64,000 nucleotides of DNA, from positions 2,852,001 to 2,916,000 of the forward strand of contig NZ_KK073874.1 of NCBI RefSeq assembly GCF_000585375.1, written 5' to 3'. The notes under the pieces were generated by a model, which had not been told where the DNA came from, did no database searches, and saw only the letters and a program-made list of their open reading frames with translations. Position numbers and translations under genes: made by a program. Below are positions 58,558 to 64,000 of this stretch, one piece after another. This DNA is from Cryptosporangium arvum DSM 44712. Its GTDB lineage: Bacteria > Actinomycetota > Actinomycetes > Mycobacteriales > Cryptosporangiaceae. Positions within the stretch are counted from its first letter, which is position 1, and every line of letters starts with the position of its first letter.

Positions 58558-59337
58558 ATGCTACGAACGGGTTTCGCTCAGCGGCTGGCGCGGGCCGATC
58601 GGTGTCTGTACGGCACGTGGCTCAAGACCCCGGCGCTCGAGCCGGTCGAGATCCTCGCCGACGCGGGGTTCGACTTCCTCGTGATCGACCAGGAACACGC
58701 ACCGCTGACGCTCGAGTTCGCGTACGCGGCGACCGTCGCGGCGCAGGGCGCGGGGATGTCGGTGCTGGTCCGCGTGCCCGACCGGAGCGGCAGCCACCTG
58801 CAGCGGCTGCTCGACACCGGCGTCGACGGGATCCTGGTGCCACGGGTGACGTCGGTGGCCGAAGCCGACGCGGCCGTGCGTCAGATGACGTTCTCGCCGG
58901 CCGGTGAGCGCGGCATCGGCATCACGTCGCGGGCCGGGCGCTGGGGCGGCCTTCCGCGTGCGGAGTACCTGCGCTTCGGCGACGAGGAGGTGCTGCGCGC
59001 CGTCCAGCTGGAGGAGCGCGCGGCGATCGAGGCCGTCGACGAGATCCTCGACGTCGCCGGGCTCAACGGGGTCTTCCTCGGCATGGGGGATCTCCAGCTG
59101 TCGTCGGGGCTACCCGAGTCCGATCCCGTACTCCAGGAACTCGTCGACCGGTTACTCGCCGCCGCGCACCGGCGCGGGGTGCCCGCCGGCACCGCGGTGG
59201 CGACCGCGGCGCAGGCGTCCGCGGCCGCCGACCGCGGCTACCGGTTCGTGATGGTCAGCAACGACACGAGCCTGCTGCGCACCGCGGCGACGTCGGTCGT
59301 CCGGCAACTCGAAGAAGGAGCGTCTCATGGCGTATGA
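58558..59337 (+). CDS. HpcH/HpaI aldolase-family protein
   Basis: The 259-residue TIM-barrel class II aldolase has GTWLKTPALEPVEILADAGFDFLVIDQEHAP, VPRVTSVAEADAAV and FLGMGDLQLSSG. It is like 2-keto-3-deoxy-acid/4-hydroxy-2-oxoheptanedioate aldolases, which release pyruvate or an aldehyde. An earlier ATG at 58510 lies inside the operator, so ATG 58558 with GGTGGGGAG upstream is the start. It overlaps the cupin gene by 11 bp. Confidence 0.93.
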   Translation: MLRTGFAQRLARADRCLYGTWLKTPALEPVEILADAGFDFLVIDQEHAPLTLEFAYAATVAAQGAGMSVLVRVPDRSGSHLQRLLDTGVDGILVPRVTSVAEADAAVRQMTFSPAGERGIGITSRAGRWGGLPRAEYLRFGDEEVLRAVQLEERAAIEAVDEILDVAGLNGVFLGMGDLQLSSGLPESDPVLQELVDRLLAAAHRRGVPAGTAVATAAQASAAADRGYRFVMVSNDTSLLRTAATSVVRQLEEGASHGV

Positions 59338-60214
59338 CCCCACCGACCTGCGTTCCACGCTGCCGACCAGTTCGGGAGCGGCGCCGGACCGCGTCTCCGG
59401 CTCCGAGCACGTCGAGTTCCGCGACCTGCCTCCCACCGACGATTCGACCTGGTACGCCCGCGGCCAGAACTTCGTGGTGGGCTACTCCGAGGTGGACGGC
59501 GCGCTCACGTTCTCGCGTGACGGGCAGCCCGACGAGTACGTCGTGCTGCTGACCGACGACACGCTCGCCGCGACCGTCCGGGCCGGCGCCGAGGAGGTCA
59601 CGGCGAACGGCCGCACGATGCTGGTCGTGCCGCCGGGCGACAGCACGGTGACGGTCACCGGCCGGGGGCGGGTGATCCGCCTGCTGACGACGAAGTCGGA
59701 CGACGTCGCCGCGCTCGCCGCCAACGCGGAGTCCTACACGCGACCGCACGAGAACATCCCGCCGTTCGAGCCCTGGCCCGAGCCGCCGGGCGGCTACCGC
59801 GTCCGCAGCTACGACCTGACCGTGCCGCCGCTGGCGAACCCGGCGTTCCGGCTCTACCGCTGCACGACGTTCATGGTGAACTTCATCGATCCCAAGCAGG
59901 GCCCGCGCGACCCCGCGAAGCTCTCCCCCCACCACCACGACGACTTCGAGCAGTGCTCACTGGTGCTGGCGGGGGAGTACGTGCACCACATCCGCTGGCC
60001 GTGGACGACGAACAAGGCGAACTGGCGCGAGGACGAGCACCGCACGGTGTCCGCCCCGGCGGTGACCGTGATCCCGCCGCCGTCGGTGCACACCAGCGAG
60101 GCCGTCGGGCCCGGGACCAACCATCTGGTCGACATCTTCTCGCCCCCGCGTTTCGACTTCTCGGCGAAGGAGGGGTGGGTGTTCAACGCGGACGATTACC
60201 CGGCGCCCCGATGA
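59327..60214 (+). CDS. Cupin-fold protein of unknown function
   Basis: The 295-residue protein appears to have two beta-barrel halves. The C-terminal cupin has SPHHHDDFEQCSLVLAGEYVHHIRWPW with clustered His/Glu ligands and a later HTSEAVGPGTNHLVDIFSP. The N-terminal half has no clear metal site. It may be an isomerase or dioxygenase acting between the monooxygenase and the aldolase. I do not recognise a named family. Confidence 0.75.
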   Translation: MAYDPTDLRSTLPTSSGAAPDRVSGSEHVEFRDLPPTDDSTWYARGQNFVVGYSEVDGALTFSRDGQPDEYVVLLTDDTLAATVRAGAEEVTANGRTMLVVPPGDSTVTVTGRGRVIRLLTTKSDDVAALAANAESYTRPHENIPPFEPWPEPPGGYRVRSYDLTVPPLANPAFRLYRCTTFMVNFIDPKQGPRDPAKLSPHHHDDFEQCSLVLAGEYVHHIRWPWTTNKANWREDEHRTVSAPAVTVIPPPSVHTSEAVGPGTNHLVDIFSPPRFDFSAKEGWVFNADDYPAPR

Positions 60215-61644
60215 GGGTCGCGATCATCGGCGCCGGTCTCGGCGGGATCGCGGCCGCGATCAAACTCCGCCGCCGGACGTCGGCGACGGTCACGATCTTC
60301 GAGCAGTCCGCCGGGGTCGGCGGGACCTGGTTCGACAACCGCTACCCCGGGTGCGAGGTCGACGTGCACTCGCACGCCTACTCGTTCTCGTTCCTCCGCT
60401 ACGACTGGCCGCGTACCCACGCGACCCAGGCCGAGCTGCTCGAGTACGCCGAGCACGTGGTGGACCGCTTCGGGCTGCGCCCCCTGCTGCGCCTGAACAC
60501 CCGGGTGACCGACCTGGTGTGGGAGGAGTCGACGAACACGTACGTGCTCTCGACCGAACACGGCGACACCGAGGAGTTCGACGTCGTTGTCTCGGCGCTC
60601 GGCCTGCTCAGCGTGCCCCGCTACCCCGACTGGCCCGGGCTCGACACGTTCGCCGGCCCGTGTTTCCACACCTCGCGCTGGGAGGAGCACGACCTGACCG
60701 GCAAGTCGGTCGCGATCGTCGGCACCGGCTCGACCGCGGTGCAGATCGTCCCGGCGATCGCTCCGGCGGCCGCGAAGGTGCACGTCTTCCAGCGTCAGCC
60801 CGGCTGGATCGAGCCGAAGAACGAACGTGAGTTCAGCCCGCGGGAGCGGTGGGTGTACCGCCACGTCCCGCTGGCCCAGAAGCTCAACCGGGCCTGGATC
60901 TTCCACAAGGGAAACCGGCGGTTCAAGGGTTACGACACCGGGTCGCGGCGTCAGCGGCGCATGCGTGAGGTGTGCCGGCGGTTCATCGCGGCCACGATCG
61001 ACGCGCCCGAGACCCGGGAAGCGGTGACCCCGGACTACCCGTGGGGCTGCAAGCGGCCGGTGCTCTCGTCCACCTTCTACTCCTCGCTCAACCGGGACGA
61101 CGTCGCGCTGGTGCCGCACGCGGTGAGCCGGGTGACCCCCACCGGCGTCGTCGACGCGACCGGCGTCACCCACCCCGCCGACGTGCTGATCCTGAGCACC
61201 GGTTTCCAGCCGACGCGGTTCCTGGCCAGCCTGGACGTGAAGGGCCGGGACGGGCGCAGCATCCACGACGTCTGGCGCGAGCGGGCCGCGGCGTTCCTGG
61301 GCATCACCGTGCCCGGGTTCCCCAACTTCTTCATCCTCTACGGGCCGAACACCAACGGTGGCGTCTCGGTCATCGCGCAGCTCGAACGGCAGGCCGAGGT
61401 CGTCGTGCGTGCCGTGCGACGGCTCGAGCGCACCCGCCGGGCCAGCCTCGACACGTCGCCGGAGGCGGCGCGGCGCTTCACCGCGTGGATCGACCGGCGG
61501 ATGGCGTCGACCGCGTCGGCGATGGACGCCGGATGCCACAACTACTACCACGACGCGGCCGGCCACAACGTGACCCAGTGGCCGGGCGGGCACCTGGCCT
61601 ACGCGCTCACGACCCGGTTCCTGGACCGCTGGGGACTACGCTGA
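60211..61644 (+). CDS. Flavin-containing (Baeyer-Villiger-type) monooxygenase
   Basis: The 477-residue protein has FAD motif AIIGAGLGGIAAAI and GVGGTWFDNRYPGCEVDVHSHAY. The Baeyer-Villiger fingerprint F-x-G-x-x-x-H-x-x-x-W is met by FAGPCFHTSRW, and the NADPH site is IVGTGSTAVQ. It would insert oxygen next to a ketone to form an ester or lactone. That fits the convergent MBL hydrolase and the aldolase of its own operon. Confidence 0.93.
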   Translation: MRVAIIGAGLGGIAAAIKLRRRTSATVTIFEQSAGVGGTWFDNRYPGCEVDVHSHAYSFSFLRYDWPRTHATQAELLEYAEHVVDRFGLRPLLRLNTRVTDLVWEESTNTYVLSTEHGDTEEFDVVVSALGLLSVPRYPDWPGLDTFAGPCFHTSRWEEHDLTGKSVAIVGTGSTAVQIVPAIAPAAAKVHVFQRQPGWIEPKNEREFSPRERWVYRHVPLAQKLNRAWIFHKGNRRFKGYDTGSRRQRRMREVCRRFIAATIDAPETREAVTPDYPWGCKRPVLSSTFYSSLNRDDVALVPHAVSRVTPTGVVDATGVTHPADVLILSTGFQPTRFLASLDVKGRDGRSIHDVWRERAAAFLGITVPGFPNFFILYGPNTNGGVSVIAQLERQAEVVVRAVRRLERTRRASLDTSPEAARRFTAWIDRRMASTASAMDAGCHNYYHDAAGHNVTQWPGGHLAYALTTRFLDRWGLR

Positions 61645-62461
61645 CGTGCCCTCCGGCCAGCGACACCTCCGCCACGTGCAGACCGTCGTCCCACGTGGCG
61701 GAGGGGAAGCGGTCCCAGACGCCGGCTTCGTGGAACGGCAGCACCCGGCGGGTGTCGCCGCCGACGCCGCGCAGCATGGCGTCGGCGAAGTCGAGCCAGC
61801 CGGCGGCGCTGCCGGTCGTCATCGCGATCGGGGCGAGGACGCCGTCGCCGGAGAGCCCCTCGAGGTTCTCGTAGCTGTAGACGTTGTCCCCGGCGAACAC
61901 CCAGGTGTCGTCGACCACGACCACCTGGGAGCCGGCGGTGTGGGTGTCGTGGGCCGGCCGCAGCTCGATCCCGGGCGCGGGGCTCGCGACGCCGTCGACG
62001 AGGGTGGCCGGCCGGGTGGCCAGCTGCTGGGGCAGGTCGGCCTGGCACGAGCGGGTCAGGAACTCGAACCGGGCCGGCCGGCGCACCGCGGCCAGGTAGT
62101 TGTCGATCTCGCGCCGCTGGATCCAGACGTGCGCGCCCGGGAACGCGTCGACGCACCCGGCGTGGTCGAAGTGGTTGTGGGTCAGCAGGATCGTGTCGAC
62201 CTCGTCCGCCGACACCCCGACCCGGGCCAGGACGTCGACCGGGTGGGCCCAGCGGGTGTCGCCGTACTTGGCGGTGAGCCGTTCGGAGATCGCGGGGTCG
62301 GCGAACCCGGTGTCGACGAGCACGCACCGGTCCTGCGACCGGACCAGCCCGAAGCAGTACGGCATCCGGCGGTGTCCCGCGTTCGGTTGCGCGGCGAAGA
62401 GGTTGCTGGCGGGGAACCGGTCGACGTAGCCGTACTCGAGGATCCAGATCGAATGGCTCAT
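61607..62461 (-). CDS. MBL-fold metallohydrolase (lactonase-like) 2
   Basis: The 284-residue protein has VLVDTGFADP, the zinc motif HNHFDHAG, AHDTHTAGS and GDNVYSYENLEG. It is of the same general lactonase type as the protein at 48292 but only distantly similar. It overlaps the monooxygenase end by 38 bp (convergent) and the CMD gene by ATGA. It is a candidate hydrolase for a lactone product. Confidence 0.9.
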   Translation of the reverse strand: MSHSIWILEYGYVDRFPASNLFAAQPNAGHRRMPYCFGLVRSQDRCVLVDTGFADPAISERLTAKYGDTRWAHPVDVLARVGVSADEVDTILLTHNHFDHAGCVDAFPGAHVWIQRREIDNYLAAVRRPARFEFLTRSCQADLPQQLATRPATLVDGVASPAPGIELRPAHDTHTAGSQVVVVDDTWVFAGDNVYSYENLEGLSGDGVLAPIAMTTGSAAGWLDFADAMLRGVGGDTRRVLPFHEAGVWDRFPSATWDDGLHVAEVSLAGGHVSVVPSGPGTGS

Positions 62462-63021
62462 GCCGGCGGCCGGACGTCGAAGACCGCGAGCTGCAGGGCG
62501 ACCAGGTTGTAGTAGCCGACGATCGTGGTCAGCTCGAGCAGGCCGGGCGCGCCGAGCACCCCGGTCGCGTCGCGGAACTCGTCGTCGGTCAGGGTGCCGG
62601 TGGCGAGCATCGACGTGGTGGCGCGGAAGACGCCGGATTCGACGTCGGTGGCGCCGGCCGGCTCGCGGCCCTCGGACAGCGCGGTCAGGTCGTCCGGGCT
62701 CAACCCGGACGCGGCACCGGCCAGCCGATGGGCGTACAGCTCGAACTCGCTCCGGTGGTGGTGGCCGACGAGCAGGATCGCGATCTCCCGGGCCCGCGCG
62801 GGCAGCGCCGAGCCCCAGCGGACCGTGCTGCCGAGCTGCTGCAGCGCGGTGCCGAACGTCGGGTGGGTGATCCAGATCGCCGCCGGGCCCTGCAGCCGCC
62901 CGTCCGGGCCGACCAGCGTGAACGGGCTGCCCGGGGCGACCCGGCGCCCGGTGGTGTAGAGGTCGTAGAGGGGCCGCTGGTCGGCGGACAGGTCCGCGGG
63001 GTCGACCTCGTCGATTCTCAT
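62458..63021 (-). CDS. CMD/AhpD-like protein
   Basis: The 187-residue protein of the carboxymuconolactone decarboxylase superfamily has RAREIAILLVGHHHRSEFELYAHRLAGAASGLS and a C-terminal LLELTTIVGYYNLVALQLAVF. There is no CxxC. The HHHRSEFELYAH stretch, rich in His/Glu, corresponds to the usual E-x-x-x-H active helix. It overlaps neighbours on both sides by ATGA. Confidence 0.88.
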   Translation of the reverse strand: MRIDEVDPADLSADQRPLYDLYTTGRRVAPGSPFTLVGPDGRLQGPAAIWITHPTFGTALQQLGSTVRWGSALPARAREIAILLVGHHHRSEFELYAHRLAGAASGLSPDDLTALSEGREPAGATDVESGVFRATTSMLATGTLTDDEFRDATGVLGAPGLLELTTIVGYYNLVALQLAVFDVRPPA

Positions 63022-63908
63022 GCCGTCACTCCCAGGAACGCGCGGGGATTGGTGGAGACCATCGTGTGGAGCTGCTCGGCGGTCCAGCCGAGGTAGGCGA
63101 GTTGCTCGACGAACATGCGCAGGCACTCGGGTTCGGGCGGCACCCAGCGCGAGAACACGTCGGTGGTGAGGACGGCGTGGTCGGGGCCGACGGTCTCGAG
63201 TGCCGCGTGGACGTCGCGAAGGGTGAGGTGCGCGTCCGGGTGTACCAGCGGGGCGTTGCAGAACTCGACGAACGCGCCCAGCGCGACGTACTCACGCAGA
63301 TCCCTCGTGTAGTGCAGCGGATGGGTGATCAGGAGGCGCTGACCGATCGCCGCGCAGTACTCCGCGACCGCGAGGCTCTCGCGCGGGGACGCGTGCCCGG
63401 TGGCGAGCGCGAGGTCCAGCGCGCGGCAGGTGTCGACCACCGCCCTGGTCCGGCCGGTCAGAGCGCCGTCCGGACCGCAGAGGGCGATCGCGGTGCGTGC
63501 GGCGTAGTCGCCGAACGACGGCGCGATGCGCCCGAGCCGCGTGGCGATGTACCCGCCGCGCTCGACGTCGGCGGCGGCGCCCCAGGTGGGCAGGAAGACC
63601 ACCCGGGCGCCGTGCGCGGCGGCGAGTTCGACGACGCCGGGCTCCACGCCGCCGACCGGGGGATTGAGCGTGATGCTGCCGTGGACCTCGAACCCGGGGA
63701 CGCTCAGCGCCCGGGCCCGGTCCGTCGTGGGCCAGAGATGCGACTTGAGCACCCACCCCGCCATGCCGTACTCCGACGCCAGCCGCGCGACCTGCCGGTC
63801 GTCCCCGCGGTCGAGCATCCCGGCGGAGAGATCGGGGTAACCGTGGACGTGGAGGTCGATCGCGCCGCGGAGCAGTCGGTCGAAGTCCCGCGGCAGCGCA
63901 TCAATCAT
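63018..63908 (-). CDS. DUF6282-family amidohydrolase-like protein 2
   Basis: The 296-residue protein has DLHVHGYPD, LKSHLWPT, ALATGHAS, LITHPLHYT and LTTDVFSRW. These are amidohydrolase-type metal ligands in the same order as in the paralog at 49095. It is the first gene of a DUF6282-CMD-MBL operon. The ATG at 63908 overlaps the GntR-motif site D, so the exact start is uncertain. Confidence 0.82.
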   Translation of the reverse strand: MIDALPRDFDRLLRGAIDLHVHGYPDLSAGMLDRGDDRQVARLASEYGMAGWVLKSHLWPTTDRARALSVPGFEVHGSITLNPPVGGVEPGVVELAAAHGARVVFLPTWGAAADVERGGYIATRLGRIAPSFGDYAARTAIALCGPDGALTGRTRAVVDTCRALDLALATGHASPRESLAVAEYCAAIGQRLLITHPLHYTRDLREYVALGAFVEFCNAPLVHPDAHLTLRDVHAALETVGPDHAVLTTDVFSRWVPPEPECLRMFVEQLAYLGWTAEQLHTMVSTNPRAFLGVTA

Positions 63909-63919
63909 TGTATGACGAT
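63907..63919. promoter_or_regulatory. GntR-motif site D upstream of DUF6282 gene 2
   Basis: ATTGTATGACGAT is identical to the complement of site A. Within it and the following AC, GTAT-GACG-ATAC forms a short inverted repeat. It overlaps the annotated start codon. Confidence 0.65.
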
Positions 63920-63942
63920 ACTACAGGCAATACGTTGCGCGA

Positions 63943-63978
63943 ATTGTTGAACAATGCTTGCCAGATTGTTCAACAATC
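63943..63978. promoter_or_regulatory. Twin palindromes ATTGTTSAACAAT
   Basis: ATTGTTGAACAAT (63943-63955) and ATTGTTCAACAAT (63965-63977) are both perfect around the central base. Their centres are 22 bp apart, about two helical turns. They differ from the GntR motif and probably bind another dimeric regulator of a gene beyond the window. Confidence 0.65.
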
Positions 63979-64000
63979 TCGTACGGTGATCGGCACCCGC

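Overview
The window is 64 kb of very GC-rich DNA with short intergenic gaps, many GTG/TTG starts and dense ATGA/GTGA/TGATG start-stop overlaps. The gene set (GylR-like glycerol operon, many IclR/ROK/GntR/TetR regulators, PotD-, LivK- and sugar-type lipoprotein ABC receptors) points to a soil actinomycete with a large genome. The exact genus is inference; a Cryptosporangium-like or related filamentous actinomycete would fit. No phage, IS element or CRISPR array was seen.

Layout. 1-6.5 kb: end of a sensor kinase, a small membrane protein, about 1.2 kb of non-coding minisatellites, a drug/metabolite exporter with a divergent MarR regulator, a GH16-like secreted protein lacking the usual nucleophile, an M15-fold secreted protein and a DUF2238-like membrane protein. 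6.5-13.1 kb: IclR regulator and glpF-glpK-glpD-glpK glycerol operon. 13.1-20.2 kb: small regulators and housekeeping or unknown genes (DUF4865/TetR, S41 peptidase, TfoX-like, MmcQ/YjbR, MOSC, AraC, VOC, zinc-finger membrane protein, TauD-like dioxygenase) and a tRNA-Gln(CTG). 20.2-26.7 kb: a carbohydrate ABC transporter with a ROK repressor and divergent oxidoreductase plus ROK sugar kinase. 26.8-36.7 kb: IclR regulator and a nine-gene LIV-type ABC transporter/catabolic operon (MmgE/PrpD, Asp/Glu-racemase-like, flavoprotein, CitE-like lyase). 36.7-39.7 kb: a membrane protein and two tandem HAF-repeat secreted proteins.

39.7-64 kb is one continuous catabolic region: hydantoinase-like amidohydrolase, MmgE/PrpD, cyclase and CoA-transferase (operon 1); SDR; a nine-gene operon with a polyamine-type ABC transporter (fused permeases), DUF6282, MBL, two HIBADH-like dehydrogenases, cupin and a double carboxymuconolactone-decarboxylase-domain (CMD) protein; IclR; SDR; TPP enzyme plus CMD; GntR regulator; HpaI-type aldolase, cupin and Baeyer-Villiger-type monooxygenase; and a second DUF6282-CMD-MBL module.

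Five promoters in this region carry the same 13-bp motif (ATTGTATGACGAT and close variants), so the GntR/FadR-type protein at 57785-58456 probably coordinates them as one regulon. The substrate cannot be read from the sequence. The enzymes suggest uptake of a carboxylated, perhaps cyclic or nitrogen-containing compound, ring oxidation or opening, CoA or hydrolytic activation and retro-aldol cleavage. This regulon is the best candidate for an undescribed system in the window.
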